Shown: positions 1 through 7,625, numbered from the stretch's first letter. The stretch is 31,872 nucleotides of DNA from an uncultured Spirochaetales bacterium (GCA_945947045.1 CAMEXG010000004.1:1-31872), one strand, 5' to 3'. A program made the numbers and translations. The notes: generated by a model not told the origin, from the letters alone.

Positions 1-845
1 CTCCATTTCTCTGCAGTCTTGACTTGAAGATCCAGCCTTACTGTAGAGCCTGGGAAAATACTCCTGATCTCTTTTCTCGCCTCGGTTCCGATTCTCTTGA
101 TGCCGCTTCCCCCTTTTCCTACGATAAAGCCTTTCTGTCCATCACGTTCAACGTTAATAAACGCTCTGATCCATACTGTCCTGGTCTCTTCGTTCCATTC
201 CAAGTCGCTTACATCTACAAATATCACATGAGGCAATTCGTCTGAGAGCGTGGAGATTGTCTTTTCTCTTATTATTTCGCTGATTCTGAACTCAAGATCC
301 TGGTCTGTGTATTGATTCTCATCGTACAACAGTTCCCCTTCCTTTGCGTTCTTAAAAAGTTTTATCAGGACTTCGTCTACGCCCTCATCATTCTTTGCAG
401 ATATAAAAAGAATGGGAGCGGATGGTAGACGGGAAGAGACGAAGTTCTTGCTCTCTTCCATTTCCTCTTTAGAGAGGATGTCTGTTTTGTTGATCGCCAC
501 AACTGTAGGAACCTTGGCTTTTTTTATCATCTCCGAAATGGCTTCTTCTTCCTTTCCTCCCTTTCTCTTTCCGTCTATTACATAAAGGATCATGTCGCTG
601 TCTTTCAATGCGGAGACTGTGACGTCCTGCATTCTCTTATTGATCTCTTTGTCGGACAGGTGATAGCCCGGAGTGTCTGTAAAGACAAGCTGTCCCCTCT
701 GGTCAGTGTATATTCCTCTTATTTTGTTTCTTGTCGTCTGAGGGGTAGGGGATGTTATTGAGACTTTCATCTCACAAATTGTGTTGACTAATGTGGACTT
801 ACCGCTGCTGGGTCTTCCTATTACAGATACTGTAGCACTCTTCAT
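1..845 (-). CDS. era: GTPase Era, 3' end cut by window edge
   Basis: Era is a ribosome-associated GTPase that binds the 3' end of 16S rRNA and helps mature the 30S subunit. The reverse-strand translation from ATG at 845 gives about 281 residues. It shows the P-loop GRPSSGKS (residues 10-17), the switch region with PTPQTT, DTPG (57-60), NKTD and SAK. Near the end is a KH domain with the GxxG loop GKGG. Translation is still open at the left edge, ending in KTAEKW, close to the usual Era C-terminus, so only about 15-20 residues are missing. The only upstream in-frame start option is closed by a stop. No Shine-Dalgarno lies just before the ATG; instead TATAAT sits six bases upstream (see promoter entry). 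It diverges from clpP. Function is very secure. Confidence 0.96.
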   Translation of the reverse strand, partial: MKSATVSVIGRPSSGKSTLVNTICEMKVSITSPTPQTTRNKIRGIYTDQRGQLVFTDTPGYHLSDKEINKRMQDVTVSALKDSDMILYVIDGKRKGGKEEEAISEMIKKAKVPTVVAINKTDILSKEEMEESKNFVSSRLPSAPILFISAKNDEGVDEVLIKLFKNAKEGELLYDENQYTDQDLEFRISEIIREKTISTLSDELPHVIFVDVSDLEWNEETRTVWIRAFINVERDGQKGFIVGKGGSGIKRIGTEARKEIRSIFPGSTVRLDLQVKTAEKW

Positions 846-851
846 ATTGTC

Positions 852-880
852 ATTATATTCTAAATGTTGATCTCTCTCCA
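852..880 (-). promoter_or_regulatory. Candidate leaderless promoter of era
   Basis: Reading the minus strand, a perfect TATAAT lies at 857 to 852, followed by GACAAT and then the era ATG at 845. With 17 bp spacing, TGGAGA (880 to 875) is a 4/6 match to the -35 consensus. A start of transcription about seven bases after the -10 would fall on the ATG itself. No Shine-Dalgarno is present at usable spacing. Inference from spacing only. Confidence 0.5.
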
Positions 881-883
881 TTT

Positions 884-902
884 CCCAAATGAAACATTTG
901 GG
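884..902. promoter_or_regulatory. Perfect 8-3-8 palindrome, candidate operator between era and clpP
   Basis: CCCAAATG-AAA-CATTTGGG is an exact inverted repeat with a 3-bp centre. It lies between the expected -35 and -10 positions of the clpP promoter and ends 14 bases before the clpP start codon. That position suits a repressor operator. The sequence does not resemble the CIRCE (HrcA) or CtsR operators known to control clp genes. As RNA it could also form a short hairpin, but no T-run follows. Confidence 0.5.
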
Positions 903-903
903 C

Positions 904-909
904 TATATT
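904..909 (+). promoter_or_regulatory. Candidate -10 box of clpP (leaderless spacing)
   Basis: TATATT (5/6 match to TATAAT) is followed by six bases and the clpP ATG at 916. The upstream -35 region (about 881-886, TTTCCC) is weak and the palindrome at 884-902 fills the spacer. No Shine-Dalgarno precedes the ATG, so the transcript may start at the initiation codon. Confidence 0.4.
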
Positions 910-915
910 TGAACT

Positions 916-1485
916 ATGGACGAAGAAAAAAAGACAAAGAGCGTCAATCCAACCGTTTCAGAAAAGCTTCTTAAGACGAGATGCGTAATGATCAGTGGAG
1001 AGATCAATAAAGATGTAGCAGATGATTTTGCCGAGAGAATGTTGGTTCTGGATTCAGAATCCCATGATCCAATAACAGTTTATATTAACTCTCCTGGTGG
1101 AGATGTTGATTCAGGATTTGCAATCTATGACATGATCAGGTTTGTTGAATCGGAAGTTAAAGTGGTTGGAATGGGGCTTGTTGCATCTGCAGCAGCTCTC
1201 ATCTATCTTTCTGTTCCAAGTGAAAGAAGAGTTGCCTTTCCTAACTCCACTTATCTTATTCATCAGCCTCTTTCTCAGCTTAAAGGTACAGCCATTGAGC
1301 TGGATATATATGCAAAGAAGCTTGGGGAGCTGAGGATTAAGCTGGATAAAGTCATAGCAGATGCAGTGGGTAAGAGTGTAGATGAAGTATCGAAAGATAC
1401 AGAGAGAGACCACTGGCTCAGTGCTGAAGAAGCCAAAGCTTATGGAATAGTAGGAAGAATAATTACTAATAAGTGTGAATTGTAA
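916..1485 (+). CDS. clpP: ATP-dependent Clp protease proteolytic subunit (ClpP)
   Basis: A 189-aa serine peptidase of family S14, the barrel-forming proteolytic core that works with ClpX or ClpA/ClpC ATPases in the cytoplasm. The triad is visible: Ser91 in GLVASAAAL, His116 in IHQP and Asp165 in ERDHWLSAEEA. The oxyanion segment NSPGGDVDSG (59-67) and the C-terminal YGIVGRI are conserved. The residue after the catalytic serine is Ala instead of the usual Met, and the N-terminus carries a short Lys-rich extension; both fit a second, divergent ClpP of the kind spirochaetes carry. No clpX or tig is next to it, unlike the classic tig-clpP-clpX order. It has no clear Shine-Dalgarno, is divergent from era and is followed by a strong terminator, so it is probably monocistronic. 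Confidence 0.93.
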   Translation: MDEEKKTKSVNPTVSEKLLKTRCVMISGEINKDVADDFAERMLVLDSESHDPITVYINSPGGDVDSGFAIYDMIRFVESEVKVVGMGLVASAAALIYLSVPSERRVAFPNSTYLIHQPLSQLKGTAIELDIYAKKLGELRIKLDKVIADAVGKSVDEVSKDTERDHWLSAEEAKAYGIVGRIITNKCEL

Positions 1486-1523
1486 TTAGGTTTATCATAT
1501 TCCGTAATTTGATTTATATATCG

Positions 1524-1554
1524 CCACCCAGGAAAGACTCTTGGGTGGTTTTTT
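1524..1554 (+). terminator. Rho-independent terminator of clpP
   Basis: The stem CCACCCAGGA / TCTTGGGTGG (10 bp including one G-U pair) closes a five-base loop and is followed directly by TTTTTT (1549-1554). It lies 39 bases after the clpP stop and about 90 bases before the next gene. Confidence 0.88.
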
Positions 1555-1640
1555 ACTAATGGATCAAGGGAATAAAGAACCTTTTTGACCAGCCTTAAGT
1601 TTTTTTGCACAAAAAATGAGATTTCCGCGTTTATATAAGT

Positions 1641-2588
1641 ATGAAGCGCTTTCTTTTTATGATGGCAATTATCCCGTTGTTGCTTTCATGTTCACCATCT
1701 CCAGACAAAGAGGAAAGATTTGTGATTGTCACTTGGAATATGTGTGAGTTCTTCGATTCCAGGGAGGATGGAGGAGAATATGCGGGATGGAGAGAAAGCG
1801 ATGGATGGAATGACGCCAAGTATAACGAAAGAATAAAGAAGTGCGTAATGTATATGGTTTCCAACTTTATGGATGCGGATGTTATAGTGCTGGAGGAAGT
1901 GGAGAGTAGTGAAGTCCTTATTTCTCTCTTGGAATGTGGAATGAAGAAGGAAGGCTATATATACTATGGCATCGCATCAGATGAGAGTGACTTGAGTGTT
2001 GCTTTTATCTCCAGAATAAAGCCTGTATCCCTCAGACTATTGTTCGTGCCATCCTCCCGTCCGATGCTTTCTTTGGATTTTGACATCAATGGAGAGATGG
2101 TCAGGATAGTAGGAGTACACCTTAGAAGCAGGCTTAAAGAAGAGAATAAAGAAATAAGAAGAGAAGAATTATTGATGCTAAAAGACGAAGCTGAGAAGTG
2201 TGATTGTCCTCTCATTATCATTGGAGACTTTAACATTGATCCCTTTATCCACAAAGAAGAGATGTGTGATACAAGGGAAGGCGAAACTACTCTCCCCTTG
2301 ACTGGGGACGGTTCAAGAGCATATGGTGGCAGGCTTTTTTCTCCATATCTGGATTATGCATCACCTCTTATAGGAGGAACGTATTTTTTTGAGGGGCAAT
2401 GGGAGAGACTTGACAATATTCTGCTCTCCTCATTTTTCTTTGACTGGGAAGGCATAGAGTATGAGGGGACTACGATAATTAAGGGTGGGGACGCCTCCGA
2501 TTACTTAGGACGTCCTTTGAAATATGATAAATCTACAGGAAAAGGAATGTCAGACCACTTTGCCCTTAAATCTACTTTTACCATATAA
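1641..2588 (+). CDS. Endonuclease/exonuclease/phosphatase-family lipoprotein
   Basis: A 315-aa protein with a signal peptide ending in the lipobox LLSC (Cys17), so probably anchored in the envelope. The rest is an EEP-fold (DNase I-like) metal hydrolase: TWNM with Asn33, LEEVE with Glu85/86, GVHLRSR with His160, GDFN with Asp196 and Asn198, and a C-terminal SDHF with Asp305 and His306. These are the family's metal and catalytic residues, so it should be active on a phosphodiester or phosphomonoester. The substrate (extracellular DNA, phospholipid headgroup or another phosphate ester) cannot be told from sequence. It has no obvious Shine-Dalgarno; TTATATAAGT lies directly before the ATG. It is co-directional with ogg, eight bases downstream. 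Confidence 0.82.
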   Translation: MKRFLFMMAIIPLLLSCSPSPDKEERFVIVTWNMCEFFDSREDGGEYAGWRESDGWNDAKYNERIKKCVMYMVSNFMDADVIVLEEVESSEVLISLLECGMKKEGYIYYGIASDESDLSVAFISRIKPVSLRLLFVPSSRPMLSLDFDINGEMVRIVGVHLRSRLKEENKEIRREELLMLKDEAEKCDCPLIIIGDFNIDPFIHKEEMCDTREGETTLPLTGDGSRAYGGRLFSPYLDYASPLIGGTYFFEGQWERLDNILLSSFFFDWEGIEYEGTTIIKGGDASDYLGRPLKYDKSTGKGMSDHFALKSTFTI

Positions 2589-2589
2589 T
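2560..2589 (+). promoter_or_regulatory. Candidate leaderless promoter of ogg
   Basis: A perfect TATAAT (2584-2589) overlaps the stop codon of the upstream gene and is followed by AGACAC and the ogg ATG at 2596. TTGCCC (2560-2565) is a 4/6 -35 match at 18 bp spacing. There is no Shine-Dalgarno before the ATG. This would give ogg its own start even though it abuts the upstream gene. Confidence 0.45.
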
Positions 2590-2595
2590 AGACAC

Positions 2596-3330
2596 ATGGA
2601 AGAGAATATCAGGGAAATATTACTAGGCGGGCAGAGTTTTTCTTGGACAGAAGAAGAGGATGGCACCTTCTCTGCCGTATTAAATGAAAGAGTATATAGA
2701 ATCAAAGGTATTGAAGATGCATATTCCGACAGTTATCTCCACTCTTATTTTGATCTTGATTATGACTATGAAAAGGCAAGGCAAGAGATAAGAGCCAAAG
2801 ACGAAGTGTTGAAAAATGCTGTAGATAAAGTAGGAATGCTGAGAATACTGAAACAGGATCATTGGATTACTACTATCTCTTTTATTCTTTCTCAGAATAA
2901 CAACATCAAGAGAATAACAGGGCTCTATAGAAAGCTATGTAGAAACTATGGTCATGAAGTAGAGGAAGGTTATTGGTCTTTCCCTACACCGGAAGAATTG
3001 GGTAGGGCCACGGAAGAGGATTTAAGGGCTCTAGGTGTGGGATTCCGCGCTCCGTTTATTATTGATGCCGTAAATAAACATGAAATCCTATCTCAAATCG
3101 ATTCCCTGGACTTTGACGGAGCCATGGAGAAACTCCAGGAGATAAAAGGAATCGGTCCGAAAGTAGCTTCATGTATTCTTATTTTTTCTTACGCCAGGAG
3201 AGAGGGCTTCCCTATGGACACTTGGATGAAGCAATGTATGGCCAAGTATTATCCAGAAAAAGACAAGTCATACTTCCATCCCTATGAAGCACTTTCCCAA
3301 CAGTATCTGTTTTCTTTTATGCGTGGATAG
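2596..3330 (+). CDS. ogg: OGG-family 8-oxoguanine DNA glycosylase/AP lyase
   Basis: A 244-aa HhH-GPD superfamily base-excision enzyme that removes 8-oxoguanine and nicks the abasic site. OGG1-type marks are GGQSFSW (11-17), SFILSQNNNIKRI (95-107, compare the NNN of OGG1) and the helix-hairpin-helix KGIGPKVASCI with catalytic Lys189. The essential Asp208 is in FPMDTWM. I chose ATG 2596 because an upstream extension from 2524 lies inside the previous gene and adds no family sequence. It lacks the N-terminal domain length of eukaryotic OGG1 but has the motifs of bacterial Ogg (for example from Clostridium). The gene ends 63 bases before a convergent lipoprotein gene. Confidence 0.9.
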   Translation: MEENIREILLGGQSFSWTEEEDGTFSAVLNERVYRIKGIEDAYSDSYLHSYFDLDYDYEKARQEIRAKDEVLKNAVDKVGMLRILKQDHWITTISFILSQNNNIKRITGLYRKLCRNYGHEVEEGYWSFPTPEELGRATEEDLRALGVGFRAPFIIDAVNKHEILSQIDSLDFDGAMEKLQEIKGIGPKVASCILIFSYARREGFPMDTWMKQCMAKYYPEKDKSYFHPYEALSQQYLFSFMRG

Positions 3331-3334
3331 GGAA

Positions 3335-3360
3335 ATGGCGGACACATTTGTATCCGCCAT
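3335..3360. terminator. Hairpin between convergent genes
   Basis: ATGGCGGA / TCCGCCAT is a perfect 8-bp inverted repeat separated by ten bases, which themselves can pair partly (AC/GT around ATTT). It lies between the stops of ogg and the convergent lipoprotein gene. No T-run follows on either strand, so termination strength is doubtful. Confidence 0.45.
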
Positions 3361-3393
3361 ATAATAACAGTTATCACAAGTCGCACAATATGT

Positions 3394-5493
3394 TTATCTT
3401 GCTGTCTTGATGATATTTATACAACTTGTGCTATTCTTGTTGTATACAGCGAGATATTCGCCGGAAAGAGATATTTCTATCTCATTTGCACCCTTTACGT
3501 CACAGTCTATCCAGCTTCCTTTTGTCAGGACCAAGCCTCCCTTTTCGAGACTGTCTTCGCTTCTCAGTGTATATAGTCTTTCATTCTTGGTGTCCAATAA
3601 ATAAGAGTACTTGGTGTCGGGAGCCATCTTAATTATGCTTATTCCTTCTTCTTTTATATCCTCTGTGTGATAGAGTGCGTATTCGTCCAAATTGTCGTAA
3701 TTACGTTTGTAGTAATTGACTTCGCTTGGAGTGAAGACAAATGCATAATCTCCGCTGTGAGATAAGAATCCACAGGCCCTGGCATCAAGAAAATCTGCCT
3801 TAAATCTATTTTGAGCATAGTATTCGAAGAAAGCATCTTCATCTTTCCATACCATATGTTCGCCTATTGATATACCACTACTGTTTTGAGTGAATTGATA
3901 TACTTTCGCCCTTTCTCCGCTTGTAACGATTACATATCCCATTTCAGGTATTGAGGCAATATTTTTAAATCCTGTTCCTCCCCATTCAATTTGTGGGTCT
4001 AAAGAATAATCCTCCCGTCTCACCATCTTCCCTTTCTCTGCGTTCTGGTTAAAAAGGATTATACCCATTCTTCTTCTGTCGTTACTCTGTATTGTTGCAA
4101 TCAGCGTGGACTTTGAAGGCGTAATGGAAATAAACTTGTCTGCTTTGCCGTCCCCTCCGTCTTTATCGAAGTTCTTTGCTTCGTCTGTCACTACAAGCTG
4201 GCTCTTTGATACCATTACATTTACCGCCTTGCAGCTTAACTTCTGATTAATAAGGAACAATACATTCCAAAAACTGTCGTCTTCCTCGCCATAGGACGAA
4301 AAGTCTGCCACATCTCCGTCAAAGCCTAGATCAGAATATGTATATTCACTTTCTACAACAGGAGTTATTCCATTTACGCTGACAAGTTGTACAGTTTTAT
4401 ACTGATTGCTGGCAATTAACAGCCTATTATCAGGAAGGAAGTGCATTACAACCCCAGACCCCAATTTCCACTCGCTTCCTTCATTGAGAGTATACTTCTG
4501 ATAGGGGTCTCCGTGATTGGTGTTTGATGCTGCTTGGAATGAAACACTGCTGGATCCCATGGAGCCTTTGTCTTTAGTCTCGGTAATTACATCGATTCGG
4601 TGAACGCCTTTTTTTACTCCGGAGGCGAATGTAAATTCGCTTCCTTTTCCTACTTCTTCTCCATCGAGGAACCAGGTTGTCTCCAAATCATTAATAGAAA
4701 GAGGAGATGACTTTGGCAGGGTTATATTGAGAGTGAAGCTCTTATTCTCTTCCATAAGAGATTCCAAACCGTTTATCTCCACTTCTACCGGAAGTGAGGT
4801 GTTATTCGATATCTCTATTTCTCCGCCTTCATTAGCTGCAGAGTAAGGGAAAGTAATGACACCTTCAGTCTTTTCTTTATTTGATATTCTTATGGCTTCT
4901 GCGATGCCGGAGAGTGTATTTCCTTCTGTATCAAGGAGTTTTGCAGTAAACTTATAGGAGCCTGTGTCCATGTTGTCTTTGACTATTACGACACTGTTGT
5001 CGCTAGGTTCCGATGGTAATAGGCTTATTTCTGTTCCGTCTTGGGCGGTAAGGGTTACGAATACCGACTTGGCTTTTGGAAAGGCCTTGTCATCCCATTT
5101 AAGGGTGATGGTCAGACTGCCTTTTCCTACTAGCTGGTCTACACTTACTTTTGCACTGTTTTTTCCTGCCGTAAGATAAACTGTGGTCTCCCCGTAACAT
5201 AGATCTACTCTGTCTTGGTTAAATCCATATACCTTTATTGTCCATTCTCCTACAGAGAGATTATCTAGATTTATATAGGAGTAGTAGGTGTATCGAGGAT
5301 CGCTTTCTTTCCCGTCAGGCCCTACCGCTATAACTCTATACCCATATATCTCCATATTCTCTCTTAAAGGAGACAGAGTCCTGACACTCTTGTTCATTTC
5401 TACCCTGAGTGTGGCGCTTTCCACATTGTCACTACATGATTGTAATGAGAGAGCCAACAAGATGCACAATAAAACATAAACAACTCTTTTCAT
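3394..5493 (-). CDS. Large lipoprotein with Ig-like segment and propeller-like C-terminus, function unknown
   Basis: A 699-aa exported protein. The start at 5493 is set by GGAGG about nine bases upstream and by the signal peptide MKRVVYVLLCILLALSLQSC with lipobox cysteine 20; an open frame extends upstream to 5583 but gives 30 basic residues with no signal sequence. Residues about 20-330 are beta-rich with repeated Ig/fibronectin-like strands; the segment WFLDGEEVGKGSEFTF followed by HRIDVITE looks like a PKD/Ig fold. Residues about 350-699 contain recurring strands and turns with YSLD, YLLDTKNERLYTL and LSGEYLAVYN, suggestive of a beta-propeller. I do not recognise a named family. It is probably a surface or periplasmic binding protein; no enzymatic motif is visible. 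It diverges from the membrane gene at 5610. Confidence 0.72.
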   Translation of the reverse strand: MKRVVYVLLCILLALSLQSCSDNVESATLRVEMNKSVRTLSPLRENMEIYGYRVIAVGPDGKESDPRYTYYSYINLDNLSVGEWTIKVYGFNQDRVDLCYGETTVYLTAGKNSAKVSVDQLVGKGSLTITLKWDDKAFPKAKSVFVTLTAQDGTEISLLPSEPSDNSVVIVKDNMDTGSYKFTAKLLDTEGNTLSGIAEAIRISNKEKTEGVITFPYSAANEGGEIEISNNTSLPVEVEINGLESLMEENKSFTLNITLPKSSPLSINDLETTWFLDGEEVGKGSEFTFASGVKKGVHRIDVITETKDKGSMGSSSVSFQAASNTNHGDPYQKYTLNEGSEWKLGSGVVMHFLPDNRLLIASNQYKTVQLVSVNGITPVVESEYTYSDLGFDGDVADFSSYGEEDDSFWNVLFLINQKLSCKAVNVMVSKSQLVVTDEAKNFDKDGGDGKADKFISITPSKSTLIATIQSNDRRRMGIILFNQNAEKGKMVRREDYSLDPQIEWGGTGFKNIASIPEMGYVIVTSGERAKVYQFTQNSSGISIGEHMVWKDEDAFFEYYAQNRFKADFLDARACGFLSHSGDYAFVFTPSEVNYYKRNYDNLDEYALYHTEDIKEEGISIIKMAPDTKYSYLLDTKNERLYTLRSEDSLEKGGLVLTKGSWIDCDVKGANEIEISLSGEYLAVYNKNSTSCINIIKTAR

Positions 5494-5609
5494 TTTATCC
5501 TCCAAATAACGAGTCTCATTAATAGAACGCGTTTTTCCCCGTTTTTGTCGAAATTTTCCCCTTGTTGCTTGAAAAAAGCCCATTTGGTATCATAAAGAAG
5601 GAGAAAAAC

Positions 5610-6095
5610 ATGAAGGATCCTCTTTTACTTCTTCTTTTGGCGTTGGTTGGCGTTTTCCTGTATTTAGTGACTGTCAAGGGAGTCATATATCCATGGTTTT
5701 TGCTTCTAATGGTTTTTGTTACAGCCCTTTGGTATATTGCGAACCACTACATAAGCAGGAAGATGGTTGAGAAGACAAGGAAGGGAGAGGAGTTTTTCTT
5801 TCAAAACGCACAAATGGTGGATCAGACAGGCACCGAGCTTTTGTCTGGAGCGTTGATCGTAACCAAAGATGAAATAGTGTTTGCAAAAAGAAAGGGGTAT
5901 TTTGGTGGAATCCAAGTGCTGTGGTCCGCTTTTTCATCTACTGTCTCTTCTTATTCCTTCGACTTTATTACAGAGAAAAAAATGGGTCTTAAACTCTTTT
6001 TGAAAGGTGGAAAAGAAGAAGTAAAGTTCGTCTCTCCGAAAATAAAAGAAAGGGAAAAAGAGTTCAGAAAAGCCCTTGGCTGGCCTGAAGAATAA
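5610..6095 (+). CDS. Two-helix membrane protein with PH-like cytoplasmic domain
   Basis: A 161-aa protein of unknown function. Two adjacent hydrophobic helices (about residues 4-22 and 26-45) are followed by a basic stretch (RKMVEKTRKG) and a soluble domain. That domain has beta-strand pairs ending in an amphipathic helix (KIKEREKEFRKALGW), resembling bacterial PH (bPH/GRAM-like) domains, including a GALIVTKDEIVFAKR segment. The start at 5610 is chosen because AAGGAG lies at 5598-5603. A candidate promoter TTGCTT-17-TATCAT with an extended TGG element lies at 5565-5593. A terminator-like hairpin follows at 6134. PH-like assignment is inference from secondary-structure pattern only. Confidence 0.7.
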   Translation: MKDPLLLLLLALVGVFLYLVTVKGVIYPWFLLLMVFVTALWYIANHYISRKMVEKTRKGEEFFFQNAQMVDQTGTELLSGALIVTKDEIVFAKRKGYFGGIQVLWSAFSSTVSSYSFDFITEKKMGLKLFLKGGKEEVKFVSPKIKEREKEFRKALGWPEE

Positions 6096-6133
6096 GAAAA
6101 AAAGTGGAAAAAAATTAAAAAGTGTCCTCTTTT

Positions 6134-6156
6134 GCCCCTATTCGAGAGGCTTTTTT
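6134..6156 (+). terminator. Rho-independent terminator after the PH-like gene
   Basis: GCCCCT / AGAGGC pairs with one C-A mismatch around the loop ATTCG and is followed by six Ts (6151-6156). It sits 38 bases after the stop at 6095 and just before the next start at 6174. Confidence 0.6.
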
Positions 6157-6173
6157 CAGATGATTATTGAGTC

Positions 6174-6674
6174 ATGAAGAAAATCATGGCTCTATTTTTA
6201 GTTCTTATAAGTCTGAGTTTTTTGTACTCTGCAGTTTCTGTTTCCATAGACATCGATGGATTGGACTCTATATGGAGCGAAGGCTTGAGAGTAGGTGGAA
6301 ACTGCTCTTTTGACTATAACGACTTGAAAATAACAATCCCAGTTAGGTATGGAAAAAGCGATGATAATTTTCTTCATTTTGTAGAAACAGGGGCATTGAT
6401 AGGTGTTTATCCTATAGATGGCCTAGGCTTTATAGTAGAGGCATCCTTCTTGAAGTTCGGTTATCTATGGGGTATAGCCGCTCCATCTGATCCTTTTGCT
6501 TTTGTCAGTGAAGGGAGTATCGGGTGGGATTATAGCTTTGGCCACTTCTACATAGAGCCACGTCTTTCATATCGTTCTTTAATCTCGGTTACAGGTGAGT
6601 GTGGAGAGGCATTTAAAAAGATACCTCAATTCACAGGCGTCAGGGCGTCTCTATCCCTTGGCGTAGTTTTCTAG
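6174..6674 (+). CDS. Small exported barrel-like protein
   Basis: A 166-aa protein with a signal peptide (basic MKKIM, hydrophobic core, cleavage probably after FLYSA near residue 20). The mature part alternates hydrophobic and polar residues in short strands with Gly and aromatic girdles (GWDYSFGHFYIEPRLSYRSL) and ends ASLSLGVVF. A terminal aromatic residue is typical of outer-membrane beta-barrels. This suggests a small outer-membrane protein, but no named family is recognised. No clear Shine-Dalgarno precedes the ATG. It follows a terminator, so it probably has its own promoter; GATTAT six bases before the ATG is a weak candidate. Confidence 0.68.
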   Translation: MKKIMALFLVLISLSFLYSAVSVSIDIDGLDSIWSEGLRVGGNCSFDYNDLKITIPVRYGKSDDNFLHFVETGALIGVYPIDGLGFIVEASFLKFGYLWGIAAPSDPFAFVSEGSIGWDYSFGHFYIEPRLSYRSLISVTGECGEAFKKIPQFTGVRASLSLGVVF

Positions 6675-6743
6675 AAAAAAGCCTTAGGCGTTTTGAATAT
6701 TTTGAAAGGAGGAAACCCTCGATTTAGGAGGGTGAATAAAACC

Positions 6744-7595
6744 ATGGAAAAAAAGCGTATTTTCAACGTGTTAGTGGTTTCTCTATTGATTGCATCGATC
6801 TTGATTTCATGCTCCCCCAATCTTGCGGGACCATCAGGAATACCACAGGAAGATGTTGTCAGAGTAAGTGCAAGAGTCATTGAGAAAGAGTATGACAGAG
6901 TGAGAAGTGCATTGATTGAATCCGGCGAGTACTCGGAAGAAGACTTTGCTTCATTTGGAGAACTTGACGGGGAGAGTGTGGTCAGAGGCGCTTTGGAAAA
7001 TGGAAACGAAGATGTTTTGAATTTCCTTTATTCCACTTGTGAGGGGAAAAGTACTGGAGAGATACTACAGAATGCAAAGCCCCTACTTTCTGATAGTTCA
7101 TATAAAGAGCTGGAAGCGAAGGTGAGGGAACTGGAAGAAAAAGCTGGAGAGTGGGGCGAAGAGATAAGTAGAGGCCTTGCACCTAGTCAGAAGGAAGAGT
7201 TCTACAAAGATCTTAGGTCAATGGTGGTTAAGACTGTGGTTCTTCTTACAGCAGCTATCGTTTATGCATTGATGCCAAAGACAATGTTCTGGGGAAAAGT
7301 AAGTGCAGCTACTGCAGTATCTGTCGCTGCAGGTGTCGTGACTTCCGCTTTTATTACTCTGGTGGAGTGGAGTGACGAAGATTTGAAGTACAGTGACAAA
7401 AGCTTTGATACTTGGCTTTCTGATATAAGTGTGGAACCTTTTGCCGACTGGGCCTTGGCACAAGGAGTGTTGAACACACAGATGGCTGCAACAAATAACC
7501 CTGTAACAAGCGCCCTTGTATTGGGTGTCTTCGCCCTTTATCACATTGGAGACAATGCAAAGACCTTGTTGAAGAAATACAACTGGGCTGTTTGA
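6744..7595 (+). CDS. Helical lipoprotein with internal hydrophobic segments, unknown function
   Basis: A 283-aa protein. The signal peptide ends in the lipobox LISC (Cys23). Residues about 35-150 are charged and helical with a coiled-coil-prone stretch (YKELEAKVRELEEKAGEW). Two hydrophobic segments follow, at about 160-177 and 183-207 (AATAVSVAAGVVTSAFITLV), the second rich in small residues as in membrane-inserting helices. The start at 6744 is preferred over 6693 because GGAGGG lies at 6727-6732 and the signal peptide begins there; a second GGAGG lies further upstream. No known family is recognised. It is the last gene before a hairpin and a 190-bp gap. Confidence 0.7.
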   Translation: MEKKRIFNVLVVSLLIASILISCSPNLAGPSGIPQEDVVRVSARVIEKEYDRVRSALIESGEYSEEDFASFGELDGESVVRGALENGNEDVLNFLYSTCEGKSTGEILQNAKPLLSDSSYKELEAKVRELEEKAGEWGEEISRGLAPSQKEEFYKDLRSMVVKTVVLLTAAIVYALMPKTMFWGKVSAATAVSVAAGVVTSAFITLVEWSDEDLKYSDKSFDTWLSDISVEPFADWALAQGVLNTQMAATNNPVTSALVLGVFALYHIGDNAKTLLKKYNWAV

Positions 7596-7606
7596 TTATA
7601 AATTCC

Positions 7607-7625
7607 GGCCTTCCTAGCGAAGGCC
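7607..7625 (+). terminator. Hairpin after the lipoprotein gene
   Basis: GGCCTTC-CTAGC-GAAGGCC is a perfect 7-bp GC-rich stem with a five-base loop, 11 bases after the stop at 7595. No T-run follows, so it may be a transcript-end stabiliser or a weak terminator. The rest of the 7596-7786 gap holds only the pepT promoter candidates. Confidence 0.45.

Noticed and set aside
24..245. Plus-strand open frame of 73 codons
   Set aside because: It is antisense to the KH-domain part of era, with no start signal and no recognisable protein.
1597..1618. T-run and A-run flanking CA near 1598-1615, resembling a second terminator
   Set aside because: The pairing is only A-T with a two-base loop, which cannot form a proper hairpin.
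2524..2595. Upstream extension of ogg
   Set aside because: It overlaps the end of the EEP lipoprotein gene in another frame and adds no OGG sequence.
5494..5583. Upstream extension of the 699-aa lipoprotein gene
   Set aside because: It would put 30 basic residues before the signal peptide and ignore the GGAGG directly before the ATG at 5493.
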